Source: Pistricoccus aurantiacus
Lineage (GTDB): Bacteria; Pseudomonadota; Gammaproteobacteria; Pseudomonadales; Halomonadaceae
Length of the DNA: 64,000 nucleotides
Direction: 5' to 3' (one strand)
Assembly: GCF_042682565.1 (NCBI RefSeq)
Contig: NZ_JBHUIC010000008.1
Shown here piece after piece: positions 50,501 to 59,025 of this stretch (positions are counted from its first letter, which is position 1; each line of letters begins with the position of its first letter). Below the pieces are notes generated by a model. It was not told the origin of the DNA. It saw only the letters and a list, made by a program, of their open reading frames with translations, and ran no database searches. The position numbers and the translations under genes are program-made.

Positions 50501-52609
50501 CTGCTCTACGACCACAACGATCGCCCGGTGGCGCCGCCACAGCGTCCGGAGGCGATCTCGGTGGATCACCACGATCCCTATCTATTCAACTACAAGCACG
50601 AGCCCATGCCGCTGCGCATCGCGACCAGCAACGGCCCGGGCAACTGGCGGCAGAAATCCGGACCTCAGGGCGACATGGCGCGGGTCTTCGAATCGGACAC
50701 GCATGCGCGGCCGGTGGATCCAACGATTGACGAACGCCGCAATCACGCGCCGGGGGATCCCTCCACCGAGATATTCGAAGCCTATGACGGCGACCGCGTG
50801 CAGGTGCGGCTGATCCAAGGCGCGCAGGAAGTGCAGCACGTCTTCACGGTCAACGGACAGCGCTGGAAACGTCAGCCCGCAAAGGATGAGGATATCTGGG
50901 TATCGAGCCAGGAAATCGGCATTTCCGAACATATGGAAATGGAAATGCAGGTGCAGCCGCCGGTTCTGGGTGATGCGAACAAGCTGACCACCGACTACCT
51001 GTATCACGCGGGCACCGTCGATGCCCTGTGGAACGGCGCCTGGGGCCTGATGCGCAGCTATGCCGACCCCGAGACGGCGGACCTCGCCGATGCCACCGCG
51101 GGGTTGCCGATGCGTTGCCGCCTTGCGGTCCTCGGCGGCAGTGCCGGTACCAGCAATGATCCTGCCTGTGCGGGACGCGTTCCGGCGACAACGGAAGCGC
51201 AAGCCAGCGAGCTGCTGCCACGCATCGAAAATTTCGAGGGTCTCGCCAGCGGTAACGGCTTCCGTCCCCCCGAGGTCACCGCCCGCCTGTTCTGCGTAGA
51301 GGCCGTGCAGGGGCCGCTCGTCTACAACGACCTGGCGCGCATCGCCGACCCCGATGCCGTGCGCTTCGTGCTGAGGCGCACATTCGTGAAAACACTCGAC
51401 GCCAACGATCCGGTGCCCGCATGTCCGACCGGAACGCTGCCCGCCCCCGCCGGCAGCACGGAGATTCCCGTTGCGGCCGATACCGGCCGCCCACTCGTGC
51501 TGCGCATGCGCGCCGGCGAGATGGCCTATGTCGGTCTGACCGGTAAATTTGCTGCGCCGCTGGCGCCCACCGAGGGCAACGCGGTGCTGCCGCCGATCGT
51601 CTCGTGGACAGAGGATGGCCTCAATGTCGCGCAAGACCGGCTGACGCCCAGCAATACCATTGGCCTGCACCCGTCGCTTGTTTCCTACGCGGTGCGCACC
51701 GACGACGGCGTACGGGTCGGCAAGAACATTGCCGCCGGCGCTGGTCTCGCCTCGCAAACGGCGGGGACCGGCGGCGTTGGGCCGGCCATGTCGGCCTGGT
51801 ACGGCGGTCGCATCGAAACCCGCCGCTCCGGCGCGACCGCGTCCTTCGATTGGATCCCCTTCACGAGCCAACGCGGCGTCGTGGCGCCGCTGTCCTCGAT
51901 GGCGGACCCCATCCGGCATCCGGTCATGGGGCTTGTCGGCGCGCTGATTATCGAGCCAGAAGGCGCCGAGATCACCTCGGAGACGGAAGGCGGCACAGTC
52001 GCGACGATCTGCAGCGACGACGAAGACTGCTTCCGGGAATTCGTGCTGGTCTACCAGGACGGCCTCAACCTGAAGCAGGAGGGAGAAGCCATACCCGACT
52101 GCCATGTCTGCGACGACAGCTATGACAGTGGCGATATCGCGCTCAACTACCGCAGCGAGCCCCTGTGGGCACGCCTTGACCTGCCGCGCCAGCAAGCCGA
52201 GGACAATCCCGAGACGGGCCGCCCGCAGCTTGTCGACCTCAACAGTCACGACACCCCCACCTGCTTCCTGCTGCCCGACTGGAAGCCGATCGCGACCCCG
52301 ATCTTCAAGGCCGAACCGGGCGAGCGGGTGGTCATTCGCGCCGTCCATCCCGGCGGCCGCGCGCGCCAGCGCACCCTCGTGACCTACGGCCACAGCTACG
52401 CGGATCTGACGCTGCCGAAGTTCGGCTCGCCATCCTCCAGCCTGTTGGCGCCGCCGAAGGCCATCAGCGCCGACCTCGGCCCGATCAAAGAGGGCTTGTG
52501 GCTCTACCGCGACGGGCCGGCTTATTTCGTCTCCGGCGGCGCCTGGGGGTATATCGACGCGCGTACCGATGAGCAGGCGGCGACATGTCCATTGCCCGAC
52601 GCGTCCTGA
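47546..52609 (+). CDS. Giant multicopper oxidase lipoprotein, MnxG/manganese oxidase-like
   Basis: The 1687-residue protein has a lipoprotein leader (LALTLLLVACTP; Cys25). Copper motifs are HVFHLHAHQWL (about 440-450, HxxHxH), IFHCHLYPHFAQGMW (about 491-505, HCHxxxHxxxGM with type 1 Cys and Met), GQHIHLVKF (about 812-820), and FTHDHFGP (about 907-914). Later halves carry further cupredoxin domains, some without ligands (QHVFTVNGQRW, THGMFGMVIVEP). The size, multi-domain plan and HCHLYPHF motif match MnxG-type manganese oxidases of Bacillus and Pseudomonas. It should oxidise a metal or small substrate outside the inner membrane. GGGAGG precedes the ATG. Confidence 0.85.
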   Translation: MPKSPRIGTAGCLLLLALTLLLVACTPQDEQPQVRRVVADVVAINQPIQYNRFGSINPWGMMYALRRDTVGTEPGEAVLRDGKRPRPLVLRVTEGDELEIRFQNLLMPYTADDDATSEPAELQAEEAETAAADEGFTVPDPPNDPRTRRASIAVVGLTNLDGNDAVATGLVGVEPGGQAVYRFRAEKAGAYFFSSLEAMAGGEGNGGSLTHGMFGMVIVEPAGSRMYRSQVTAAELACARGAGPQDCGVADAGPGWLDYEAKDAAGVPILNMLQAHDDGTHEIVHGDLTAIIVNDEAAGRVGQPATSLARNGSTAWREFTVMFHDELKTVHAEPFSIFNEPPAGDEDAAARHKQMVGIRDGFGINYGASGMGPILLANRFGMGPAKDCVDCAYEEFFLQSWANGDPALLAQYLDDPSNVYHSYLGDRVKFHNVHAGPKETHVFHLHAHQWLSQRDSGDANYLDSQTIAPFQAFSYEIYYGGTGNRNLTPGDSIFHCHLYPHFAQGMWALWRVHEVIEDGSRRLPDGGGMAGDEAVAGIGTDPETGATTGGTPIPGLVPLPGQALPPEPTYVAEEGDEAMPGYPFYIAGKAGFRAPQAPLDIAEDGGLPRHLTLEGTRTLKPLETALDEADMTFPIETVKLEILPQDGTPLEKAAMAFHATPGGVLKTQSVDDLDDASSSAANFLVNGLPPAPGAPFANPCPVDTGSASHWINGLPSLAVDADPSTPAFDERRYDVSAIELELVVNKYGWHDKQARINVLDRQVGEYENRTRAADPFFFRAASGECIAFRHTNRTPGQTSKDAFQVATPVDVIGQHIHLVKFDVTASDGSGNGFNYEDGTLARDHIGHLLEAANAPGGTIDWSRVPGDERPLALKTDGGEPVYQSTMQRWWADPLLDGEGQDRTIATVFTHDHFGPSTIQQHGFYSALLIEPKGSQWLKPDGTPLADPKGQAVGTQAIIVTPEDAEVTDNLKGARREFALAVADFALLYDHNDRPVAPPQRPEAISVDHHDPYLFNYKHEPMPLRIATSNGPGNWRQKSGPQGDMARVFESDTHARPVDPTIDERRNHAPGDPSTEIFEAYDGDRVQVRLIQGAQEVQHVFTVNGQRWKRQPAKDEDIWVSSQEIGISEHMEMEMQVQPPVLGDANKLTTDYLYHAGTVDALWNGAWGLMRSYADPETADLADATAGLPMRCRLAVLGGSAGTSNDPACAGRVPATTEAQASELLPRIENFEGLASGNGFRPPEVTARLFCVEAVQGPLVYNDLARIADPDAVRFVLRRTFVKTLDANDPVPACPTGTLPAPAGSTEIPVAADTGRPLVLRMRAGEMAYVGLTGKFAAPLAPTEGNAVLPPIVSWTEDGLNVAQDRLTPSNTIGLHPSLVSYAVRTDDGVRVGKNIAAGAGLASQTAGTGGVGPAMSAWYGGRIETRRSGATASFDWIPFTSQRGVVAPLSSMADPIRHPVMGLVGALIIEPEGAEITSETEGGTVATICSDDEDCFREFVLVYQDGLNLKQEGEAIPDCHVCDDSYDSGDIALNYRSEPLWARLDLPRQQAEDNPETGRPQLVDLNSHDTPTCFLLPDWKPIATPIFKAEPGERVVIRAVHPGGRARQRTLVTYGHSYADLTLPKFGSPSSSLLAPPKAISADLGPIKEGLWLYRDGPAYFVSGGAWGYIDARTDEQAATCPLPDAS

Positions 52610-54396
52610 TCCTTGCCCTTGCGGCAGCGCTGCCGGTTGCAGCGGCAGCGCCGGTCGAGGACGAGCGGGTATTGAGCGTTCAAATCACTGGCGACGAGGG
52701 TCCGCTCGCTGCCGGACAGCCTGCGACTGTGCATCTGGCCGCGCGCGATCCGGCGAGCGGCTACCCGCTCACCGGCCTGCAGCCGGCGCTGTGGCTGGTG
52801 CCCGCAAGCGAGCGGATGCAATCGCAGGACTGTGCGGTCTGGGTCAGCCGCCTTTATAACGCGCCGGTATCGCCGCTCGGCGCGATCGACCTCAACGGTT
52901 TCGACCTGGTCGAAGCGACGGCGGATGGCCGGCTGGCCCTGGTCGATCCGCAGCTCAACCTTGCTACCGCCAACATCAAGGCGATCGAGACGCTGGGCGA
53001 AGTACCCGTCGGCTGGGCGATCGACGAGCGTGGCGATGTCCTCGCCGCTGCCCTGCATGACGCCCGCCGCGTCGACTTCATCTTGATGGAACCGTTCCGG
53101 CGCGTGCACAGTGCGGACCTACCCGCCGCCCCGACGGGGTTATTGGAACATGACGACACGTTCTGGGTACCGACCGACGACGGCAGCGTCGTCCAGTTCG
53201 CCGCTGACGGTCGACAGATGAGCACATTCGCGGTCGGCGATGGACACGTTTTCGCCGGACTTGCGGGACGCGATGGGCTCTACGTTGCGGCGGCCGACGG
53301 CCGCGGCGCCTTCCTGTCCGGGACCGGGGCGGCTTCCCGCTTCGACCTGCAGCAACCTGTCGCCGCCACAGCCTTCTCCGCGTTGGCGGATAGCCTGTTC
53401 GCGATCGGCGCGGACGGCGATGTCCTGCTGCGCGTGGCCCGCGACGCCGTGACCGCGCCCAGGATGCTGCCGCTGTCGGGCAGGATACGCGCGATCACCG
53501 CCGATCCGGCGGGCCGGTTCATGGCGCTCGAGGCCGCCGACCGGCTGTCGGTCACCATCCTTGATACCGAGAGCGACCGCGAGCGCTGGACGGTCGACAC
53601 CCGTGACCCGCTGATCGGCATGCAGTTCAGCGACGAATTCCTTTACCTGATGCATGAGCGCCAGGGGGGCGTGACGCGGGTGCTGTTCGATCCGGAGGGC
53701 GGTCCGCCCGGCGTCGCCGCGATCGCCGCCGGCTCTCGTTCGGACGCCCTCCAGCGTGCGTCGATTCTACCCATGATGGCACGCATCCCCGAGGTCGGCA
53801 TGATCGTGGCGAGCACCCGCGACAAGGCTGCCTACATGCTGGCGGAAGACGGGATGCAGGCCGCCATGTCGTCGCTGCCGCTGAAGGCAGGCACGCCCGC
53901 CGGGATCCTGCTGCGCTATCGCGGCCTGAGTCCGGCGGCGATGCCGGGCAGCTACGAGGCGTCGGTGGTGCCGCGTTATGGCGGGCCGCATCTCGCGGTG
54001 GTACGCATCGAGCAGCCGGATCTGGTGCACTGCGCCCGCGTCGAGGTGGCCGGACCGCCAAGACCGGCCGCGCTGAAAGATGACGAGTCCACGGCCGTCC
54101 GCGTCGGCCTCGTCGTCGCCAGACAGCCACAAGAGGGCCAGCGCCAGCTTCGCTTTGCCTTCACAGGAGACCTGCCCAAGGCAACGCTGCCACAGCGGGC
54201 GCTGCTGATGGACGCGCGCGCCGGCTGGCGGCGCATCGCCACGCGCTTCAAACACGAAGGCGACCAGATCGTCGCTGACCTGGAAATCGCGGGCGCCGGG
54301 CCGCTGCGGCTGTTCGTCGAATACCGCGATCCCGCCGGCGACCTGCGCACGATAGCCACGGCGCTGCACGCCAACGAAGGAGGGCCATCCCGATGA
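52585..54396 (+). CDS. Secreted beta-propeller-like protein of the oxidase cluster
   Basis: This 603-residue protein has a signal peptide (ARRVLILALAAALPVAAAA, cleavage about 22). A beta-rich domain (about 28-110) precedes several repeats of DGRxxLxx and GRFMALEAADRL-type blades (about 110-420), with a C-terminal beta-sandwich (about 440-600). No cysteine cluster or CxxCH is present. I recognise no family, but propellers of this kind serve as partner or assembly proteins. Its first 25 bases overlap the oxidase gene, and its stop overlaps the SCO1 start (ATGA), so the three are translationally coupled. Confidence 0.7.
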   Translation: MSIARRVLILALAAALPVAAAAPVEDERVLSVQITGDEGPLAAGQPATVHLAARDPASGYPLTGLQPALWLVPASERMQSQDCAVWVSRLYNAPVSPLGAIDLNGFDLVEATADGRLALVDPQLNLATANIKAIETLGEVPVGWAIDERGDVLAAALHDARRVDFILMEPFRRVHSADLPAAPTGLLEHDDTFWVPTDDGSVVQFAADGRQMSTFAVGDGHVFAGLAGRDGLYVAAADGRGAFLSGTGAASRFDLQQPVAATAFSALADSLFAIGADGDVLLRVARDAVTAPRMLPLSGRIRAITADPAGRFMALEAADRLSVTILDTESDRERWTVDTRDPLIGMQFSDEFLYLMHERQGGVTRVLFDPEGGPPGVAAIAAGSRSDALQRASILPMMARIPEVGMIVASTRDKAAYMLAEDGMQAAMSSLPLKAGTPAGILLRYRGLSPAAMPGSYEASVVPRYGGPHLAVVRIEQPDLVHCARVEVAGPPRPAALKDDESTAVRVGLVVARQPQEGQRQLRFAFTGDLPKATLPQRALLMDARAGWRRIATRFKHEGDQIVADLEIAGAGPLRLFVEYRDPAGDLRTIATALHANEGGPSR

Positions 54397-54962
54397 ACCT
54401 TTCCAGACGCGATCTGCTCGTCTACCTGGCCGCGATGGGGGTCAGCGTCATCGCCGGGCCGCTGTCCGCGAAGGACGCGCTCAAGGCGCCGGTCCGGCTG
54501 TACGATGCGAAGCTTTTGCATGCACGAACCGGCGAGTCCATGCACGTGGTTTCCGAGGTCATGCGTGACCGGGTCGTTGCACTGAACTTCGTTTTCACCG
54601 TCTGCTCCTCGACCTGTCCACTTCAGTCTGCCTCGCTTGCACGCGCACAGAGCTTATTGGGCGCTCGCATGGGCCGGGAGGTCACCTTCCTGTCGATTTC
54701 GATCGATCCTTTCAATGATACCCCGGCTCAGCTCAACCGCTTCGCGGACGCCCATGGCGCCGGCCAGGACTGGCATTTCTTCACCGGCAACGTGGATGCC
54801 ATCGACACGCTGCGGGAAGGCTTCGATCTGTTCGATCCTCGGCGCGACGATCACCCGCCGGTCATCGCGGTCGGCCGTGCCGATGCGCCGGACTGGAGCC
54901 GCCTGTACGGCATTCCGTCCCCCGAGGTCATCGTCGATGAAGTGAATGCCTGGCTGGTTTAG
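54393..54962 (+). CDS. SCO1/SenC family copper chaperone, Tat-type leader
   Basis: This 189-residue protein begins MNLSRRDLLVYLAAMGVSVIAG, a twin-arginine-like leader. The SCO copper site is seen as C71 and C75 in CSSTCPLQ, with H154 in FDPRRDDHPP as the third ligand. The thioredoxin fold segments VVALNFVFTVC and SISIDPFNDTPAQL are typical. In oxidase assembly SCO proteins deliver Cu or reduce thiols; here it probably metallates the linked multicopper oxidase. AAGGAGG lies before the ATG. Confidence 0.9.
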   Translation: MNLSRRDLLVYLAAMGVSVIAGPLSAKDALKAPVRLYDAKLLHARTGESMHVVSEVMRDRVVALNFVFTVCSSTCPLQSASLARAQSLLGARMGREVTFLSISIDPFNDTPAQLNRFADAHGAGQDWHFFTGNVDAIDTLREGFDLFDPRRDDHPPVIAVGRADAPDWSRLYGIPSPEVIVDEVNAWLV

Positions 54963-56166
54963 TCGAATTCTTCTCTGCCTTGCCGCCAGTGGGGTCATGG
55001 CGTCGACGGTCCTGCCCGGTCGCCAGATCTATCTGGAAGGGCGCGGGCGGGATGCGATCGAGGCGCGGCTGCGCGGGATCGACGTTTCCGTCGATGCCGG
55101 CAGCTATGTGTGTGTACGATGCCACGGCGCGGATGGCGGCGGCGCGAGCGAGGGCGGCATTACCGCGCCGCCGCTGACCATCGCACGTGATATGAGCGTC
55201 GCCGATACGCGCAAATGGCTGCACGGGGCGCTGGTCGAGGGGCGCGGCCATGACGGTCGCCGGCTCGGCGATGCGATGCCCGCCTTTCGCCTGTCCGCAG
55301 CCGATCTCGACGCGCTTGCCACCTATATCCGAACGCTGCCTCATCCGGCGGAACCGGGCATTGAGGAAGATGAGATCCTCATCGGCATCGATCTGGCCGG
55401 TACCGGGCTAACCCCGGCCGAACACAGTATCGCCGTCGCTCACCTGCAAAAGACCGCCGATACACGCGCCGGGGCGAACGGTATCTTCGGGCGGCGCCCG
55501 GTCCTGATGGACGCGGCCGCCAAGGACCAGATCATCACGCTCTCCTGGTCATCCACGTCGCCTGGGGAACGTCTGCATTTCGCCGTACGTGCCGACGAAC
55601 GAACGGACGCGAGATGCGACACGTGCTGCGGCGCGTTGCATGAAAGTGTCGGCGGCCAAGCGGAGCGGCTCAAGGCTTTTCTTCAACGCCAGGGGCGCTC
55701 GAGCGTCATTGTGGACAGCGCCCAGAATGTGCATCCAGCGACGTCGAGCACGGCCGCGGCGCTGATCTATAGCGGGAACGACGCAGCAGAGCTGGCGGCA
55801 CTGCTGGCGATAATACCGTCTGACCGCGACGCCTATGCATTCACCGAAGCTATCTCGCCGACACAGTTCAGAGACGCACCCCAGGTCGCGTTTGTCGCTC
55901 CCATCGATCTTCAAGCGCAGGTGGGTGCCGTGCAGTCGCTCCTGCGGCAATCGAAAGAAACGGCCCTATCGGCACACGGAGCCAGCGTCACGGTCGAAAT
56001 GACAAAGGCGCTCGATATCGTCCTCGACCGGCTGGCATCTCGGGGCCGTCGCATTTCGCAATACGTGCTGTGCAGCGATCTGGCGCGGGCCTCGAACGTG
56101 CAACGCCCGCTCACGATAATTCACGGCGGCGGGCAAGAATTTGAAGTCGTGAAACCGGGCAGTTGA
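54946..56166 (+). CDS. c-type cytochrome with long C-terminal extension
   Basis: This 406-residue protein has a hydrophobic leader (ILLCLAASGVMASTVL). A cytochrome c domain follows (about 24-125) with haem site CVRCH at 56-60 and a probable axial Met in DAMPAFRLS (about 107-111). The remaining 270 residues resemble a periplasmic-binding-type alpha/beta domain and contain an unusual cysteine set CDTCC (about 223-227) without a CxxCH. The start overlaps the SCO1 gene by 17 bases. It is the natural electron acceptor for the multicopper oxidase cluster or a link to the respiratory chain (inference). Confidence 0.82.
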   Translation: MPGWFSRILLCLAASGVMASTVLPGRQIYLEGRGRDAIEARLRGIDVSVDAGSYVCVRCHGADGGGASEGGITAPPLTIARDMSVADTRKWLHGALVEGRGHDGRRLGDAMPAFRLSAADLDALATYIRTLPHPAEPGIEEDEILIGIDLAGTGLTPAEHSIAVAHLQKTADTRAGANGIFGRRPVLMDAAAKDQIITLSWSSTSPGERLHFAVRADERTDARCDTCCGALHESVGGQAERLKAFLQRQGRSSVIVDSAQNVHPATSSTAAALIYSGNDAAELAALLAIIPSDRDAYAFTEAISPTQFRDAPQVAFVAPIDLQAQVGAVQSLLRQSKETALSAHGASVTVEMTKALDIVLDRLASRGRRISQYVLCSDLARASNVQRPLTIIHGGGQEFEVVKPGS

Positions 56167-56195
56167 ATCTCGACTAGCCGCGTTCAGTCGGTCCC

Positions 56196-57137
56196 TTACC
56201 CCTGAATCCACACGAAACGCTCTTTCGACAGCTCGCTCTCCCCATCCCAGCGATAGGCACATAGCTTGCCCTCGCCGGTACTCTGAGCATGGCCCGCGGC
56301 GATGCTGTAGTCCAGGCAGGCGATATAGCGGTTGAGCGGTTTCGGTTCGCAGGTCAGCCAGTAATGGCCAACGAACAGCGGCTTGTCGCCGGCATAGCCC
56401 GGTAACACGTCTTCGGGAACCGGACAGGTGGGCATGGCCTCGAGCTGGTCGGCGGGCACCATGGCCAGGTCACGATAGCTCAGTTGTTTCAGCGTCCACC
56501 AGCGGGTGCGAATATGATGGCGTGGGTTACCGTCCTTATCATGGAACTCGTATCCCTTGGGCAGAGGGATTTCCAGACCCTTGACGGCGGTTTCCAGCGC
56601 GTCGAACGGGGCGGAATCCTTGCGACATAGCGCGGGCCAGGCGTTTGGCAGGATGCGCTGTTGCTCGTCCATGTAGTCACTGAGGACCCACAGCGACGGC
56701 GGGTGCCAGCAGGCGTGGATCACCCGCAGGCCATCGAGATCCAGGTACAGCGGCAGGGTCTTGAACCAGGCAATATGCTCGCGGTGAAGTGGACTATTCT
56801 TTTCGACCTGATCGAGATACGCCTGATGCTGGCGCTGGTTCTTTGGAATATGCGGACGTAGATACTGACCGGAGGATTGAGGGTCTTCCGTTGCCCAGGC
56901 CACGGCATTGAATTCGTGATTGCCCATCACCGCCAGAGCCTTTCCGGCCTCGACCATGGCCTTGGCGATCGCTACGGTTTCCACCTGCTCCGGCCCGCGA
57001 TCGACAAAATCACCCAGAAAAATGACCTGGCGCTCGGGATGTTGCCAGACGCCCTCCCGCTCGGTGTAGTCCAGCTTGCTCAGCAGCTGCTTGAGGGGCG
57101 TAGCATAGCCGTGAATATCGCCGATCAGATCGTACAT
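56196..57137 (-). CDS. Metallophosphoesterase (ApaH/PrpE-like)
   Basis: This 313-residue calcineurin-type phosphoesterase has the metal-binding motifs GDIHG (about 6-10), FLGDFVDRGPE (about 41-51) and VMGNHEFNA (about 72-80), plus HACWHPP and FVGHYW for the remaining histidines. It acts on dinucleotide polyphosphates, phosphoproteins or 5' caps in different relatives; the substrate is not evident. It is convergent with the cytochrome gene and followed upstream by three small genes on the same strand. Confidence 0.9.
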   Translation of the reverse strand: MYDLIGDIHGYATPLKQLLSKLDYTEREGVWQHPERQVIFLGDFVDRGPEQVETVAIAKAMVEAGKALAVMGNHEFNAVAWATEDPQSSGQYLRPHIPKNQRQHQAYLDQVEKNSPLHREHIAWFKTLPLYLDLDGLRVIHACWHPPSLWVLSDYMDEQQRILPNAWPALCRKDSAPFDALETAVKGLEIPLPKGYEFHDKDGNPRHHIRTRWWTLKQLSYRDLAMVPADQLEAMPTCPVPEDVLPGYAGDKPLFVGHYWLTCEPKPLNRYIACLDYSIAAGHAQSTGEGKLCAYRWDGESELSKERFVWIQG

Positions 57138-57156
57138 GTTGCCTCTTTAATTTAAA

Positions 57157-57810
57157 TCATTGGTCGTCCGCCGCCGGTTGCGCGGCGATTTCCTTGTGGC
57201 CAACCCGCAGCGAGGCGCGATTGGGCACCCCGCCCTGCCAATCGCCCAGCACCCTGCCGGAGGGATCGATCACAATGGCGGCGTCTCTAGCATGAAAGAA
57301 CAGGAAACGTTTGGCCGTGCCCCAGATTTTCACATCACCGTCGGTTTCCGCCATGAATTGGCGTACGCGCCGCCGGGCTGCTTCGATCTGCTTGTGACAT
57401 GGCCTGCGCCAGAAACCCTTGGGAAAAGTCAGGCGTCGCATCGGCTCGCAAACTGCCAGAGCGAAAATCCGCGTCCCCGGGCGGTCCGAGCGCTTGAAGC
57501 CGGTATCGATAAAAATGTAGGGCTTGAAGGCATTCCGCTCTTCCCTCAGCCATTGCTGACGCGCGTCGATGGTCGGCAGATAATCGTCCTCAATCATGCC
57601 GAGTGCCTCGCAGAGCGCACAGAGAAAGGCCCGACTACCGAAACGAAAGTCAAAGCCGCCGCTGCTCAGGCCCAGATCGGGATCCGCCAGAACCTGCTGC
57701 AGGCGATGAATCACGGCCTCCCGGGGTTTCGGGTAGCCCATTCGCAGCAGCAGCTCCGGCGCGGGAATCGAGGCCGCCCGGCGCTGCAGCTCCGCACGCA
57801 GTTTTTCCAT
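57157..57810 (-). CDS. Hypothetical protein
   Basis: This 217-residue soluble protein begins MEKLRAELQRRAASIPAPELLLRMGYPKP. A region FDFRFGSRAFLCALCEALGM recalls DNA- or nucleotide-processing folds but gives no clear family. A second half has RLTFPKGFWRRPCHKQIEAARRRVRQFM. No signal peptide or membrane helix is seen. GGAGG lies before ATG. It lies 19 bases before the metallophosphoesterase start. Confidence 0.65.
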   Translation of the reverse strand: MEKLRAELQRRAASIPAPELLLRMGYPKPREAVIHRLQQVLADPDLGLSSGGFDFRFGSRAFLCALCEALGMIEDDYLPTIDARQQWLREERNAFKPYIFIDTGFKRSDRPGTRIFALAVCEPMRRLTFPKGFWRRPCHKQIEAARRRVRQFMAETDGDVKIWGTAKRFLFFHARDAAIVIDPSGRVLGDWQGGVPNRASLRVGHKEIAAQPAADDQ

Positions 57811-57836
57811 CGTAACCTCCCGGCTGTCCGATCGCG

Positions 57837-58091
57837 TCAGGGCTCAGAGTATTGATTGACAAGGCGACGACACAATGCCGGCACATCGACACGCTCGGCA
57901 AGCTCGGCCCCGAACCATTCATCGAAAGTGTCACCCAGTGTCTTTTCCAGCGACTGACCTTGTTCACGTCGCGATACGATATCCTCGGCAATCGCATCAT
58001 ACTCATCGAAGCAGTCATTCTCCTTGCAGCAGGTAGCCATGGGGTCAGCCTCGAACAAGGCACGGGAGAGTTGTTCAGCGGTCAACGGCAT
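57837..58091 (-). CDS. Small hypothetical protein
   Basis: This 84-residue protein contains DPMATCCKENDCFDEYDAIAED, a conserved-looking cysteine motif (C-C-x4-C), and a helical C-terminal half. A metal or redox role for the cysteines is possible but unproven. AAGGAA precedes the start codon. It is in line with the neighbouring small genes, 26 bases before the 217-residue gene. Confidence 0.65.
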   Translation of the reverse strand: MPLTAEQLSRALFEADPMATCCKENDCFDEYDAIAEDIVSRREQGQSLEKTLGDTFDEWFGAELAERVDVPALCRRLVNQYSEP

Positions 58092-58102
58092 GACAAGTTC
58101 CT

Positions 58103-58309
58103 TCAGGCGGCGGTGGGTCGATCATGGCCCGAACGCGATGACGTCTGACCAGCGATCCCGGGTTTCAGCTTGAAGAAGAGATACTCCCCCTCGATGATCT
58201 GCAGGTCATAATCGAATCGCTCCGCACTTACGATGGCGGAAATGATCTCGTTGACTTCATTAGTGCGGACTTCATACACGAGCTGATCGATCGTAAAACG
58301 CTCTCGCAT
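58103..58309 (-). CDS. Small hypothetical protein
   Basis: This 68-residue protein begins MRERFTIDQLVYEVRTNEVNEIISAI. Its sequence fits a small alpha/beta fold. ATG 58309 has AGGAG eight bases upstream, preferred to the earlier codon of the open frame at 58336. It is first in the run of minus-strand genes. No family is recognised. Confidence 0.6.
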   Translation of the reverse strand: MRERFTIDQLVYEVRTNEVNEIISAIVSAERFDYDLQIIEGEYLFFKLKPGIAGQTSSRSGHDRPTAA

Positions 58310-58356
58310 GGTTGAGCTCCTGCCTTGCAACGTCATGCCATGAGCATAGCCCTGCC

Positions 58357-59025
58357 ATGCGACAGGATGTGTCGCTTATTGTCGCCGTCTACCTATTCCC
58401 GAGACGATCCTGTTGGATACCCTCCCGCAAGGCATTGCTGCCCCCCCAACTCGAGGAGAACACCTGGCAGACCGTGGCCCAGGCGCTGCTGGAAAAGAAG
58501 GCCCTGGACGTGACCTACCTGTCGCGCAGCAGGGAAGTACGCAAGATATTCACGCTGCACCCCCAGGGTCTGGTAAGCCGCCACAGCGTGACCAACCTGT
58601 TGGCTACCGTGAACGACTATGACGATATCCGTCAGTTCGCCCTGCAGCGAATTGAAGCCGTCGCTTTCAGCAATAACGCGTGGCACGAGTCCGAGGACTT
58701 CGACCTGGACGACTACATCAGCAGCGGTGCCTTCGGCTACCCCCAGAGCACGGACAATATTTGGCTGGTAGCGCATGTCAAGCCCCAAGTTGCCTGGCTA
58801 TTGACCGAGACACCGCTGGCCGAAAGGCAGACCTTGGTGCCGCTTCCCGGCACCGACTGGCAGCGGCTTGAGGCCGAGGTGACGGATGATCAACAGACGG
58901 TGTGGTGGTTACGGGGAATGGACGCCAGCGTGGAGGTCATCGAACCCCAGGCATGGCATGACGACATTCGGACCAATGCGGAGAAGATTCTGCCGCGTTT
59001 CAACAAGGAGCCCGCAGGTGCATGA
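58357..59025 (+). pseudogene. WYL-domain regulator lacking its DNA-binding N-terminus
   Basis: From about 58435 the frame reads LLPPQLEENTWQTVAQALLEKKALDVTY, then HPQGLVSRHSVTNLLATVNDYDDIRQFALQRIEAV and the C-terminal extension, as in WYL/YafY-type regulators. The roughly 150-residue N-terminal part with the winged helix is absent; upstream codons (MRQDVSLIVAVYLFP) have no similarity, and the region overlaps the promoter side of the small minus-strand genes. Without the helix-turn-helix it should not bind DNA normally. An IS3 scrap follows directly. Confidence 0.65.

Noticed and set aside
50582..52393. 603-codon minus-strand frame over the multicopper oxidase
   Set aside because: Length alone reflects low stop frequency in GC-rich DNA. 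The sequence is Arg/Ala/Gly/His-rich, and the sense frame carries clear copper motifs.
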